A stretch of DNA of 64,000 nucleotides from Prolixibacteraceae bacterium (GTDB lineage Bacteria; Bacteroidota; Bacteroidia; Bacteroidales; Prolixibacteraceae): positions 1-64,000 of the forward strand of contig DMSQ01000013.1 in the NCBI GenBank assembly GCA_003457135.1. The letters are read 5' to 3'. A program made the translations under genes and the position numbers. Below, in pieces: positions 26,504-35,828 of this stretch. The notes beneath the pieces are model-generated. The model had not been told where the DNA came from, did no database searches, and was given only the letters and a program-made list of their open reading frames with translations. Numbering within the stretch: position 1 is the first letter of the stretch; each line of letters begins with the position of its first letter.

Positions 26504-28330
26504 TTATTTAATTTGCTTTTCAAAAATACCCATGATCCTGGCAGCTCCATCATAAACATCTTTCATCGTTCCTGAAAATGCCGCCGGTGCGTATCGGGCA
26601 TACTCACAGTCGTCAATGATTTTAAGTAATTCGGAAATTGTTTCCTGTTCAATTCCTTTATTTAAAAGGCTTTCCGATGCTTTTTCACGGTTCAGATCAG
26701 CCACCGGAATCGAAAGTTTATCGCTCAAATATCCCCACAGCGCTTTGATCACCGATTCGAAGAACTTTTCCGCATCATTGTTTTTCAGGAAAACAGAGGC
26801 TTCCCTGAGTCGTTTATTGGCTATCTTGTTGGCACGTTTATTCCGCATCAAGGTAATATTCGCGTTTTCTTTTATCTTTTTGCGGTTCAGTACAAACAGC
26901 ACTGCAAAGGCGAGCAAACTCAAAATGTAGATGATGTAAAACTCAAAGGTTCCGTAAAATGAACTGTCCTTGGGTTTTAATTTCGATTTGTTTTGTTTGA
27001 TAAACCGGATATCTTTCCCGATCATTTTCACGTTTTCTTTTGAAAACGAACTGACAACTGATGCATTCGTATCGTCGCTACCTTTTTCAACTTTGATGTT
27101 GTAAGCATCCGTAGTTTGGGTTTCAAACTGACGGGTAGATGGATTGAAGAATACAAACCTGACCGATGGAATGGTAAAGTTCCCGGCAAAACGGGGGATA
27201 AACAGGTACTCGAATGTGACAGAACCATTCAGGCCATTGTCGCTGGCAATTACCCGGTCGCTGGTCTTGGGCTCATAAGCTTCAAAATCCTGAGGTAATT
27301 CAATTTTTGGCGGATTAATGAGCGTGAGGTTTCCGCTTCCGTTTACTGTTAACTTTAGGGTAACAGCTTCATTCGATTTTACATTAGTTTTATCAACCGA
27401 TGAAATAAGGTTGAAATTACCAACAGCTCCTGAAAAATTAGCCGGTTGATTGGGTAAATCTTTCACGTTGATGGTAACCGGTTCGCTTATCACTTTAGCC
27501 TTGACCATCTGGTAATTGTCGAAGAAATCGTCGAAAAAGCTTTGTTGCTGCCGTACTCTTTGGCGCACCACACAGGTTATTTCGAAAGGATTTATCCGAA
27601 TAGCGCCAGTCTGCTGCGGAAACAGGATGGTTTTTTTGAGAACTCCAACCTGATAAATTTTTCCGTTATAAACTTCCCTGGTAAAGTTGACCTGAGTGGG
27701 TACTTCAATATCTTTGGTCCAGAAACCTTCGTAAGTAGGCAGTTTTACCTCATCGAAACCATTCAGCGGCACATTTTGACTAATATACAATTTGATGGTC
27801 GAAATAATCTGTTCGCCTTTCGAAACATTGGTTTTATCAACGGCAATTCGCACAAACAGGTTTTCTTTACTGATATTTCCGGTTGGTGTTTGTTTCTGTT
27901 CCTGATTATCCTGTTGATTGTTTTGCTGTCCGGCAGCCTGTGGCGGCTGGCCTTTTACTACCTGAATGGTGAGGGTATTTGATTCGTAAGTTTTACCGTC
28001 AACCTTGATTGAAGCGGGACGGATCGTAAAATTTCCTTCTTTTTTTGCGCGAAGAATAAATATGTAGGAAAAACTTAATGTTTGAGTTGTTTTTCCATTT
28101 ATAATTTGAATGCTTGAGCTTTGTGAAGTGGATGGCCCCATTAAAACATCGAAATTTGAAAGATCGGGTAACTGCAAATCAGTGCCTCTTTCGTTCAGGG
28201 TAAATCCAAGCCTGAATTGTTCCCCAGCCTCAACCACTTCCGGGCATTCCATCGTGAACCGAACATTATCGGCCACTGCCAGATAGCCAACAAGCATAAA
28301 AATCAACAATATTTTAATTTTTTTGATCAT
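26504..28330 (-). CDS. batD: BatD oxygen-tolerance family membrane protein
   Basis: The 608-residue protein has a signal peptide (MIKKIKILLIFMLVGYLAVA), several immunoglobulin-like beta domains facing the periplasm (about 22-440; LGFTLNERGTDLQLPDL, FSYIFILRAKKEG, VNGSGNLTLINPP), one membrane helix near 465-485 (FYIIYILSLLAFAVLFVL) and a cytoplasmic helical tail (about 495-608; ESVIKALWGYLSDKLSIP, DDCEYARYAP). This is the standard BatD architecture. It may scaffold the VWA proteins BatA and BatB. The 187-base spacer before it (toward batC) contains two heptad-repeat arrays. Confidence 0.88.
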   Translation of the reverse strand: MIKKIKILLIFMLVGYLAVADNVRFTMECPEVVEAGEQFRLGFTLNERGTDLQLPDLSNFDVLMGPSTSQSSSIQIINGKTTQTLSFSYIFILRAKKEGNFTIRPASIKVDGKTYESNTLTIQVVKGQPPQAAGQQNNQQDNQEQKQTPTGNISKENLFVRIAVDKTNVSKGEQIISTIKLYISQNVPLNGFDEVKLPTYEGFWTKDIEVPTQVNFTREVYNGKIYQVGVLKKTILFPQQTGAIRINPFEITCVVRQRVRQQQSFFDDFFDNYQMVKAKVISEPVTINVKDLPNQPANFSGAVGNFNLISSVDKTNVKSNEAVTLKLTVNGSGNLTLINPPKIELPQDFEAYEPKTSDRVIASDNGLNGSVTFEYLFIPRFAGNFTIPSVRFVFFNPSTRQFETQTTDAYNIKVEKGSDDTNASVVSSFSKENVKMIGKDIRFIKQNKSKLKPKDSSFYGTFEFYIIYILSLLAFAVLFVLNRKKIKENANITLMRNKRANKIANKRLREASVFLKNNDAEKFFESVIKALWGYLSDKLSIPVADLNREKASESLLNKGIEQETISELLKIIDDCEYARYAPAAFSGTMKDVYDGAARIMGIFEKQIK

Positions 28331-28370
28331 AGTTTTCTATGGTATTCTTTATTCAAAATTACGCTAAATA

Positions 28371-28405
28371 AAGTTTCAAATTTCAAATTTCAAATTCCAG
28401 GTTGA
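28371..28405. repeat. Heptad-period array (AAATTTC family)
   Basis: Five successive 7-mers (AAGTTTC, AAATTTC twice, AAATTCC, AGGTTGA) lie in the batC-batD spacer. The words are close to those opening the array at 30295-30385. Confidence 0.6.
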
Positions 28406-28480
28406 AACAATCTCCCTTCGATACGCTTTCCTTCGACTGCTTTGCGCTCAGGAAACATGCTACTCAGGAAGCAGCACTCC

Positions 28481-28510
28481 GGTCTTCTGTCTTCCGTCTT
28501 CCGACTTTCT
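28481..28510. repeat. Heptad-period array (CGTCTTC family)
   Basis: Four 7-mers (GGTCTTC, TGTCTTC, CGTCTTC, CGACTTT) lie just downstream of the batC stop, in the same spacer as the AAATTTC array. Confidence 0.6.
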
Positions 28511-28517
28511 CCGTTTT

Positions 28518-29237
28518 TCACCAATCCTTCTCCACTTTTCTCGACTGTGCTTTGAGCGCCTGTATCTTTTTAACTTTATCCTGAATCTTTTTCTCGCTGT
28601 TTTCAAGGGCCTGCAGCATTTGCTCGGCGTTCTGTTTCGAGATTTTGTTTTGCTGTGGCTGCTGTTTTTGGTCCTTGTTCTGATCCTGTTTTTCCTGATC
28701 TTTTTTCTTTTCCTGATCCTTCTCTTTATCTTTTTTCTGGTCTTTATTTTTATCCTGATTTTTCTGCTGCTCCTGCTGCTTTTTCTTCATATTCATGGCA
28801 TACAACAGGTTATATTTAGTTTCCAGATCGTTGGGATTATTTCGTAAGGCATCTTTATAGGCGGCAATACTCTCGTCAAGTTTGTTGTTCATGAGCAGCG
28901 AATTACCGAGATTATGCAATGCCCGGCTTTTTTCAGTTTTGTCGGTAGTGCGGTCGGCTATATCCTTAAATTTATCAGCCGATTCCTCAAATTTCAATTG
29001 TTTATAAAGCGCATCAGCCAGATTGAAATTCCATTTCTGATCATCTGGTTTTTTATCGAGCGCTTTTCGGTATTCAATTTCTGCCTGACTGAATTGGGCG
29101 GTATCGAGACGGGTAGTATCGGCCATAGCCTTTTCATAGTATTTATTTCCCTGTCTGACAAATTTTCGTTCGTTTTGTGCCTGGATTGCAGTTACGCAAA
29201 CCAATCCGAACAGGATCAGCATATACTTTCGTTTCAT
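28518..29237 (-). CDS. batC: BatC: exported TPR protein with charged low-complexity tail
   Basis: The start at 29237 (MKRKYMLILFG) gives a signal peptide and 239 residues. TPR units cover about 22-150 (KWNFNLADALYKQLKFEES, ALHNLGNSLLMNNK). Residues about 150-200 are almost entirely K, D, Q and E, and the protein ends in KVEKDW, as BatC proteins do. TPR scaffolding of the Bat complex is expected. It is 7 bases from batB. Confidence 0.85.
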   Translation of the reverse strand: MKRKYMLILFGLVCVTAIQAQNERKFVRQGNKYYEKAMADTTRLDTAQFSQAEIEYRKALDKKPDDQKWNFNLADALYKQLKFEESADKFKDIADRTTDKTEKSRALHNLGNSLLMNNKLDESIAAYKDALRNNPNDLETKYNLLYAMNMKKKQQEQQKNQDKNKDQKKDKEKDQEKKKDQEKQDQNKDQKQQPQQNKISKQNAEQMLQALENSEKKIQDKVKKIQALKAQSRKVEKDW

Positions 29238-29244
29238 AGTTCTG

Positions 29245-30279
29245 TTATTTTCCGTCAGCAAACAGTTTGTAATTTTTCAGGTACTTATTTTTACGCTCAA
29301 GTATCAGGAAATCAAGTAAAATAAGAAACAATCCAAATCCGATAAAGTATTGAAACTTATCGTCGTAATCGGCATAAATTTGCGTTTCCAATTCCGATTT
29401 TTCCATTTTATCCACTTCGTTGAATAAATTGTTCAGGCCAACCTGTGCATTGTTTGCCCTAACATAAGCGCCTTTCCCTGCTTCGGCAATTTTCTGAAGC
29501 ATGGGTTCATCCAGTTTAGTCACAATCGTGTTTCCATTTTTATCTTTCCTGTAACTCCGCATTCCGTTCGAAAAATCAGGAATCGGACCTCCCTGCGGTA
29601 ATCCCATTCCGATGGTATAAACAAAAATTCCCTTTTCAGCAGCCGCTTGTGCAGCTCCAACAGCATCGTCCTCATGGTTTTCTCCATCGGTGATGATAAT
29701 CATAGCTTTGCTCCCGGTAAACTGCGGGTTAAACGATTTCATCCCCAGTTCAATTGCAGCTCCAATGGCAGTTCCCTGTGTAGGAACAATATTCGGGCTG
29801 ATTGAATTCAGGAACAATTTAGCTGAAACGTAATCGGCAGTGATGGGTAGTTGGATATACGCGTCACCGGCAAAAACAATCAGACCGATTTTATCGTTGC
29901 TCAACTTGTCAACCAGTTGCGAAATTGCACGTTTGGCCCGTTCCAGCCGGTTGGGCTGAATATCTTCGGCCATCATACTGTTCGACACATCAAGAGCAAT
30001 AATCAGTTCTATTCCCTTACGTTTTTCAGTTTTCAGTTTCGATCCGAATTGCGGGCGTGAAATGCCAACAATAATACTGGCCAAAGCAAGCATAAGCACA
30101 ATAAATTTCAATACTGGCCGGCTTGCACTCACATTGGGCATTAATACCGATAAAATTTCTTTTTGACCGAACAGCGCCAGCGTTTTTCTTCGCTGAATTC
30201 TGGAATACCAGAAAAAAGCAATCAGGGCCGGTATAACCAGCAGTGCATATAAATATTCAGGATTTGCTATTCTAAACAT
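29245..30279 (-). CDS. batB: BatB: von Willebrand factor A membrane protein
   Basis: The start at 30279 (MFRIANPEYLYALLVIPALI) gives 344 residues. The longer frame runs back through the heptad array and is not credible. Two N-terminal membrane helices (about 9-27 and 55-75) precede a VWA domain with an intact MIDAS: ALDVSNSMMAED, GTAIGAA and TDGENHED. A third helix near the C-terminus (FQYFIGFGLFLILLDFLIL) anchors it again. BatA and BatB are paired VWA proteins in aerotolerance operons. Metal-dependent protein binding is the expected role. Confidence 0.88.
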   Translation of the reverse strand: MFRIANPEYLYALLVIPALIAFFWYSRIQRRKTLALFGQKEILSVLMPNVSASRPVLKFIVLMLALASIIVGISRPQFGSKLKTEKRKGIELIIALDVSNSMMAEDIQPNRLERAKRAISQLVDKLSNDKIGLIVFAGDAYIQLPITADYVSAKLFLNSISPNIVPTQGTAIGAAIELGMKSFNPQFTGSKAMIIITDGENHEDDAVGAAQAAAEKGIFVYTIGMGLPQGGPIPDFSNGMRSYRKDKNGNTIVTKLDEPMLQKIAEAGKGAYVRANNAQVGLNNLFNEVDKMEKSELETQIYADYDDKFQYFIGFGLFLILLDFLILERKNKYLKNYKLFADGK

Positions 30280-30294
30280 CTCATTAACAGTTTC

Positions 30295-30385
30295 AAGTTC
30301 CAAATTCCAGGTTCCAAATTTTAAGTTCCGGGTTGCAAGTTGGGTGTTTGTCGTAACCCGTAACCCGTAACATGAAACCCGTAAC
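30295..30385. repeat. Heptad-period array, 13 units, with orientation switch
   Basis: Exactly 91 bases divide into 13 consecutive 7-mers. The first seven or eight are of the type AAGTTCC, AGGTTCC, GGGTTGC; the last five are CGTAAC-type (TCGTAAC, CCGTAAC three times, ATGAAAC). The second half is roughly the reverse complement of the first type (GTTACGG), so the transcript can fold. It fills nearly the whole batA-batB spacer. Confidence 0.75.
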
Positions 30386-30414
30386 AATATTATCTCTTTC
30401 CTCTTTCCTGAGTT

Positions 30415-31407
30415 TTAAGGTATATTCCTGAATATGGTTGTTTTCAGAAATAACGCCAGTAAAAGGAAAAGAGCTCCACCCATTGCGTATTTCAGGTATT
30501 CTTCTTCTTTTTTACTGAATTCTTTTACATCAATCTTTGATTTTTCAAGTTTGTCAATTTCCTTATAAATTTCGGTCAACTTATTATTGTTGGTAGCACG
30601 GAAATATTCTCCATCAGTGGTTGATGCGATTTTCTGCAAGGTCCCTTCATCAATTTTTACCTCTACATCGCGGACCTGAACGCCAAAAGGAGTTTGCATC
30701 GGGTAGGGGGCCGTACCTATAGTTCCGACACCTACCGTATAAACCCGGATACCAAAGGTTTTGGCAAGTTCGGCTGCAGTAACAGGCGCAATTTCTCCCC
30801 GGTTATTTTCTCCGTCGGTGAGCAAAATAATTACTTTGCTGATGGCGTTACTTTCCTTTAGCCGCGAAACGGCAGTGGCCAGTCCGTTACCAATGGCCGT
30901 ACCGTCTTCAATCATTCCGCTTTCAATACTCCTGAAAAGGTTGATAACCGTAGCATGATCGGTAGTTAACGGACATTGCGTAAAACTTTCGCCTGAGAAT
31001 ACGACCAGCCCTATTTTATCGTTTGTTCGGCCGGCAATAAACTGGGTAGCCACATCTTTTGCTGCCTCGAGCCGGTTGGGCTGGAAATCCATAGCGAGCA
31101 TCGAACTCGAAATATCAAGTGCAATTACAATATCTATGCCCTCTGTGGTTACATTCTGCCAGCTGTTCGACGATTGCGGACGTGCCAAAGCAGCAATCAG
31201 CATCGCCAAACTCCCCAATACAAGCACAAACACGCTGTGCCGGAAGTAATATTTCCAGCTTTTCGGAATTTTGGCAAAACCCATATCCGACGAAAACTGG
31301 ATGCTGGCGCCTGCTTTTTTATGCCGCCAGATGTACCATGCAATCATGGGCACAAGCAGCAGGAACAGGTAGAAAAATTCAGGGTTTTTAAAACTAATTC
31401 CATTCAT
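30415..31407 (-). CDS. batA: BatA: von Willebrand factor A membrane protein
   Basis: The start is 31407 or the adjacent ATG at 31410. The protein (330 residues) has two N-terminal membrane helices, a VWA domain with complete MIDAS (ALDISSSMLAMD, GTAIGNG, TDGENNRGE) and a C-terminal helix (YAMGGALFLLLALFL). It is homologous to BatB over its length. The start lies 5 bases after the stop of the preceding membrane protein gene, so the two are tightly coupled; the gap to batB holds the 13-unit heptad array. Confidence 0.88.
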   Translation of the reverse strand: MNGISFKNPEFFYLFLLLVPMIAWYIWRHKKAGASIQFSSDMGFAKIPKSWKYYFRHSVFVLVLGSLAMLIAALARPQSSNSWQNVTTEGIDIVIALDISSSMLAMDFQPNRLEAAKDVATQFIAGRTNDKIGLVVFSGESFTQCPLTTDHATVINLFRSIESGMIEDGTAIGNGLATAVSRLKESNAISKVIILLTDGENNRGEIAPVTAAELAKTFGIRVYTVGVGTIGTAPYPMQTPFGVQVRDVEVKIDEGTLQKIASTTDGEYFRATNNNKLTEIYKEIDKLEKSKIDVKEFSKKEEEYLKYAMGGALFLLLALFLKTTIFRNIP

Positions 31408-31412
31408 CATAT

Positions 31413-32420
31413 TTATTCGCTTATTTTTTCGGCTACTACTTCATTTTCAGTTTCTTCTTCAGCCGGTTTTCCCGGAACTTTCAGTTCTTCTTTCTTAGTT
31501 TGATTCACAAAGAAATAGGCATTCATCAGCGTCAGGTTATTATCGTCGGGCAGAGGTGTGTATTTTGCAAATTTTACCAAATCGGCCAGGCTAAGGATGT
31601 GTTGAAGCTGATCGAGCGAATTTTCGTCAATCAAATTTTTGTTTTGTTTGAACGTGCCAATCGTTTCTGCCGAAGTAAATTCCATGGCCGGAATGTCAAA
31701 CCTGTTTTCGATATAGGTACGGATGGTATCGGCTACCTCAGAGTAATATTGTTTGAGTTTTTCCTGCTGCCACAATTTCTGATTTTTGATCCGGTCGAGC
31801 TCGCGCAAGGCGATGATGTGTGCCGGTTCAGCAGGTTTCTCTGGTTTTGTGAATAATGGCACATTCTTTTTCTTCCATCTGATGTAATAGAAAATAAAAA
31901 AGATGATGGCCGCAATCAGGATGATTCCCAGGATGTACGGGGTTACTTCCTTAAGGGTAACCGACGCACTGTAAGGCATTTTAATGTCAACCGGACCTTT
32001 GGTTGTATCTATTTTCATTCCATGAACCTGAAATGCCAGGGCCCTGGTGGCTGCCGAATCGAGGCGGGTTCCGTCTTTCAGTTTGAAATAGAATGGCGGA
32101 ATCTGGTGCATTCCACTGTCGAATGAGGTAATAAAAAGTCTTTGGGAAAGCTTTTCGCGTTTTTTGTCCTCAAGTTTTGAAGTATCTATTTTTGATCGGT
32201 CAACCACTTCAATGTTGGAACTGAATGAATCAGGTACCTGAGGAAACTGAATGTCGAGATCTTTTGGTTTTTCAATTTCGAGAAGCAGTTTCAATTGGTC
32301 GCCAATGAGTATATGAGTTGAGTCAATGCTTGCCTTAACCGTAACCTGCTGTGCCTTCAGGGAATGGATACTGCCTGAAAGCAAAATTAAGAGTACAGTA
32401 TAGCTAATTATTTGCTTCAT
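31413..32420 (-). CDS. BatD-like/DUF4381-like membrane protein of the Bat operon
   Basis: The 335-residue protein has a signal peptide (MKQIISYTVLLILLSGSIHS), a periplasmic beta domain (about 25-150; DSTHILIGDQLKLLLEIE), one membrane helix (about 160-180; ILGIILIAAIIFFIFYYI) and a cytoplasmic helical domain (about 205-320; ALRELDRIKNQKLWQQE, YSEVADTIRTYIENRF). The layout resembles a short BatD and DUF4381 proteins found beside moxR-DUF58-VWA genes. It lies between the DUF58 gene (12-base gap) and batA (5-base gap). The function is unknown beyond membership in this operon. Confidence 0.75.
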   Translation of the reverse strand: MKQIISYTVLLILLSGSIHSLKAQQVTVKASIDSTHILIGDQLKLLLEIEKPKDLDIQFPQVPDSFSSNIEVVDRSKIDTSKLEDKKREKLSQRLFITSFDSGMHQIPPFYFKLKDGTRLDSAATRALAFQVHGMKIDTTKGPVDIKMPYSASVTLKEVTPYILGIILIAAIIFFIFYYIRWKKKNVPLFTKPEKPAEPAHIIALRELDRIKNQKLWQQEKLKQYYSEVADTIRTYIENRFDIPAMEFTSAETIGTFKQNKNLIDENSLDQLQHILSLADLVKFAKYTPLPDDNNLTLMNAYFFVNQTKKEELKVPGKPAEEETENEVVAEKISE

Positions 32421-32432
32421 TTCAAATTTGTT

Positions 32433-33305
32433 TTATCCACGTTTTTTAAACAGGCTCATCAACGATTTTACATAGTCGTGGTTAGTGCTGATGCTCACAT
32501 AATCAACCCTGCTCTTTTTAAAACTATTGTCGAGCTGATCGGATAAGTCAGTCCACCATTTCCGGTAAATAAGCCTGGCATTTCGGTCCGAAGTATCAAC
32601 CCAGGTGTAGTTTCCGGTTTCAGCATCTTTGAGTTTGAGCATGCCAATGTCGGGCAATTCGGTTTCGCGCTCATCGTAAATGCGCAGGGCAACCACATCG
32701 TGACGGTTATTGGCTATCGAAAGCGCACTTTCAAGCGATGGGTCATTCTGAATAAAATCGGAGATTACAAAAGCAGTACAGCGTTTCTTGATGGCATTGG
32801 TCAGGTACCGTATTGCGCCCGAAATATCTGTTCCGCGGGCTTCGGGTTCAAAATCAATTAATTCGCTGATGATCCGCAGAATGTGGCTCCGTCCTTTTTT
32901 AGGCGGGATAAACTTTTCAATTTTTTCGGAAAAGAAAATGACCCCGATTTTATCGTTGTTCTGAATGGCCGAAAATGCCAGAACTGCAGCGATTTCGGTA
33001 ACGATATTCTTTTTCAGTTTATCCATCGAACCAAATTCGCGCGAACCGCTCATGTCAATCAGCAGCATTACCGTAAGCTCGCGCTCTTCTTCGTATATTT
33101 TAATAAAAGGTTTGTTGTAACGGGCAGTCACATTCCAGTCAATATTACGAATGTCGTCGCCAAACTGGTATTCACGAACCTCGCTGAAAGCCATCCCACG
33201 TCCTTTGAACGCACTGTGGTATTCGCCGGCAAAAATATTGCGGCTCAATCCACGTGTTTTAATTTCAATTCTCCGGACTCGTTTTATTAGTTCGCTTGTT
33301 TCCAT
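32433..33305 (-). CDS. DUF58 domain protein of the Bat operon
   Basis: The 290-residue cytoplasmic protein has the DUF58 signature: FSEVREYQFGDDIRNIDWNVTARY split across about 40-63, then a VWA-like core with LLIDMSGSREFGS (about 86-98), which supplies a DxSxS MIDAS, and VISDFI (about 190-195). DUF58 proteins partner MoxR ATPases and membrane VWA proteins. It is separated from moxR by 79 bases holding a foldable heptad array and from the next gene by 12 bases. Confidence 0.88.
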   Translation of the reverse strand: METSELIKRVRRIEIKTRGLSRNIFAGEYHSAFKGRGMAFSEVREYQFGDDIRNIDWNVTARYNKPFIKIYEEERELTVMLLIDMSGSREFGSMDKLKKNIVTEIAAVLAFSAIQNNDKIGVIFFSEKIEKFIPPKKGRSHILRIISELIDFEPEARGTDISGAIRYLTNAIKKRCTAFVISDFIQNDPSLESALSIANNRHDVVALRIYDERETELPDIGMLKLKDAETGNYTWVDTSDRNARLIYRKWWTDLSDQLDNSFKKSRVDYVSISTNHDYVKSLMSLFKKRG

Positions 33306-33316
33306 TTAATCTTCTT

Positions 33317-33379
33317 GTTGCGGGTTCCGAGTTCCGGGTTTCGGGTTAACACGCAACCCGGAACCCGCAACTCGCATCG
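33317..33379. repeat. Heptad-period inverted array, 9 units
   Basis: 63 bases divide into nine 7-mers. The first five are GTTCCGG-like (GTTGCGG, GTTCCGA, GTTCCGG, GTTTCGG); the last four are their complement (CGCAACC, CGGAACC). A 13-bp perfect stem pairs 33317-33329 with 33359-33371. It occupies the moxR-DUF58 spacer. Confidence 0.75.
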
Positions 33380-33384
33380 TTTTT

Positions 33385-34380
<996 letters not shown>

Positions 34381-34422
34381 ATTTTTTAAGATAAATTATT
34401 AATTGCTGTTTTTTTGAGAACA

Positions 34423-34430
34423 CGAAAGTA
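34423..34430 (-). promoter_or_regulatory. Near-consensus -7 element for the Bat operon
   Basis: Minus strand TACTTTCG, one mismatch from TAnnTTTG, 42 bases before the moxR ATG. It lies in the divergent moxR-truA region. Confidence 0.3.
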
Positions 34431-34549
34431 AACTATACATGCCTGAAAAAGGATAAAATTTCGTTAAATTTTGTTAAGCTAATTTCTGCTTAGGAGGCTG
34501 CAAAATTAATATTTTAAGCGATCTCTGACAGAATATGATTTCACTTTTT

Positions 34550-34557
34550 TACTTTTG
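34550..34557 (+). promoter_or_regulatory. -7 element TACTTTTG for truA
   Basis: Perfect TAnnTTTG on the plus strand. It overlaps the most upstream possible truA start (TTG at 34555), so that codon would lie before the transcript start. This favours the TTG at 34573. Confidence 0.45.
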
Positions 34558-34572
34558 CCAAAAATCAATACA

Positions 34573-35334
34573 TTGCTGCAAAGGTATTTCATAGAACTCG
34601 CCTTCAAAGGCACTAATTTTCACGGATGGCAGGTTCAGCCAAATGCTGTTTCGGTTCAGGAATGCCTGGAAACTGCATTGTCAACCATTACCCGTGAAAT
34701 AATTGCAGTTACCGGAGCCGGACGAACAGATACCGGAGTCCATGCCAGCTATTTTGTCGCACATTTCGATTCTGAAAAACTGAATTTGGACCTTCCGGTT
34801 TTTGCCCATAAACTGAACAGCTTTCTGAATAATGATTTGGTCATTTTCAGCATTTCGAAAGTGCATTCTGAAGCACATGCACGGTTTGATGCCATTTCCA
34901 GAACCTATATATATCGTATGAATTTGCAGAAAGATCCTTTTTCGCTGGAAACCTCCTGGCATTTTTTCAAACAGCCGGATATTGACCTAATGAACGCAGC
35001 AAGCCGGATTTTATTTGAATACACTGATTTTACCAGTTTCAGCAAGTTGCATACGGAGGTGAAAACCAATAATTGCAAAATTTATCTGGCTGAATGGACT
35101 CAATCTGGCAAAAAGGTCGTCTTTACTGTGAAGGCCGACCGGTTTCTCCGGAATATGGTTCGGGCATTGGTTGGGACTATGCTCGAAGTAGGAATTGGCA
35201 AAATCAGTCTGGATGAATTTCGAATGATTATTGAACAGAAAGACCGAAGCGCTGCGGGTCTATCGGTTCCGGCACATGGGTTGTTTCTGAAAGATATTGA
35301 ATACCCGGAAACGATATTTAAGCGGACAGTTTAG
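34573..35334 (+). CDS. truA: tRNA pseudouridine(38-40) synthase TruA
   Basis: Converts U38-U40 in the anticodon arm of tRNAs to pseudouridine. The motif GAGRTDTGVHA contains the catalytic aspartate, and RYFIELAFKGTNFHGWQ at the N-terminus and RFLRNMVRALVGTMLEVG near residue 195 are standard TruA landmarks. No in-frame ATG precedes the conserved N-terminus. A TTG at 34573 (253 residues, MLQRYFIEL) or at 34555 must be used; the promoter position favours the former. It is divergent from moxR. Confidence 0.92.
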   Translation: MLQRYFIELAFKGTNFHGWQVQPNAVSVQECLETALSTITREIIAVTGAGRTDTGVHASYFVAHFDSEKLNLDLPVFAHKLNSFLNNDLVIFSISKVHSEAHARFDAISRTYIYRMNLQKDPFSLETSWHFFKQPDIDLMNAASRILFEYTDFTSFSKLHTEVKTNNCKIYLAEWTQSGKKVVFTVKADRFLRNMVRALVGTMLEVGIGKISLDEFRMIIEQKDRSAAGLSVPAHGLFLKDIEYPETIFKRTV

Positions 35335-35402
35335 CATTGATTTTATTGGTAGAACAATCACTGAATCCGGATGATTTTTTACACCGTAGTGGCGGAAGTA
35401 AA

Positions 35403-35430
35403 CAGTTTTCAGTGTTCAGTCGCAGTGGGC
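35403..35430. repeat. Heptad-period array (reverse of the ACTGCGACTGA family)
   Basis: Successive 7-mers AGTTTTC, AGTGTTC, AGTCGCA and GTGGGCA. The reverse complement gives the ACTGCGACTGA words seen at 7868-7902. It lies 69 bases after the truA stop. Confidence 0.55.
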
Positions 35431-35462
35431 AAACCCTGTCTAAAACATAAAACCAAACAACA

Positions 35463-35672
35463 ATTGAGACTTTTTATCTCGACTTCAAAACGCAGATTAA
35501 GCTTTGGAAATTGCTGCTGAAAATGAACATTTGCTTTTCGAAAGAAGAAGCAGAAGACTTAGTTCTTTGGGGCGATATTTTTGTAAACGGAATCCTCGCA
35601 ACCGACACTGATGCTAAAATTATTTCCGGCGATGTTTTGAAAGTTGATGGGAATAAAATCCGGGTTGAGTAA
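35463..35672 (+). CDS. S4-like RNA-binding domain protein with no standard start codon
   Basis: The open frame reads IETFYLDFKTQIKLWKLLLK, then the S4 second half (GDIFVNGILATD, GDVLKVDGNKIRVE), with a total length of about 69 residues, as expected for YaaA-type single S4-domain proteins. There is no ATG, GTG or TTG where the domain should begin; ATT at 35463 is the codon in place of ATG. An internal ATG at 35523 would give only 49 residues and lose the first helix. The usual SGG-containing turn before GEAK is replaced by FSKEEAED. Either ATT initiation or a recently decayed gene. Confidence 0.5.
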   Translation: METFYLDFKTQIKLWKLLLKMNICFSKEEAEDLVLWGDIFVNGILATDTDAKIISGDVLKVDGNKIRVE

Positions 35673-35708
35673 TATCGCCATGTCAGGTTTCACGGCAATC
35701 TTTGCGAT

Positions 35709-35811
35709 CCTCTGCGTTTTTCACTCTGCGTTCCTCTGCGGTTAATCTTACCCAATTCGATGCTCAATTAACCCCAGAGAGCCACAGAGTAGGCGCAAAG
35801 AACCGCAGAGT
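35709..35811. repeat. Heptad-period inverted array (CTCTGCG family)
   Basis: Left arm 35709-35743 (CCTCTGC, GTTTTTC, ACTCTGC, GTTCCTC, TGCGGTT) and right arm 35770-35811 (AACCCCA, GAGAGCC, ACAGAGT, AGGCGCA, AAGAACC, GCAGAGT) are approximate reverse complements. CTCTGCGGTTAAT pairs with ATTAACCCCAGAG at 12 of 13 positions. The array lies 17 bases beyond the 3' end of the restriction-modification gene and is followed by TTTTTT on the plus strand. Confidence 0.65.
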
Positions 35812-35828
35812 TTTTTAACGAGAATTTC

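Noticed and set aside
28331..28517. Possible CRISPR-like array in the batC-batD spacer
   Set aside because: Units are only 7 bases, contiguous and without spacers, and no cas genes are in the window.
28620..28847. Hydrophobic plus-strand ORF opposite batC
   Set aside because: It is the antisense of the K/D/Q/E-rich low-complexity tail of BatC, which naturally gives Leu/Phe/Ile codons on the other strand.
30280..30387. N-terminal extension of BatB in the longest frame
   Set aside because: The extra 36 residues are translated from the heptad array (repeating RVTT/LATRNLKFGTWNLE-like text) and precede the normal BatB N-terminus MFRIANPEYL.
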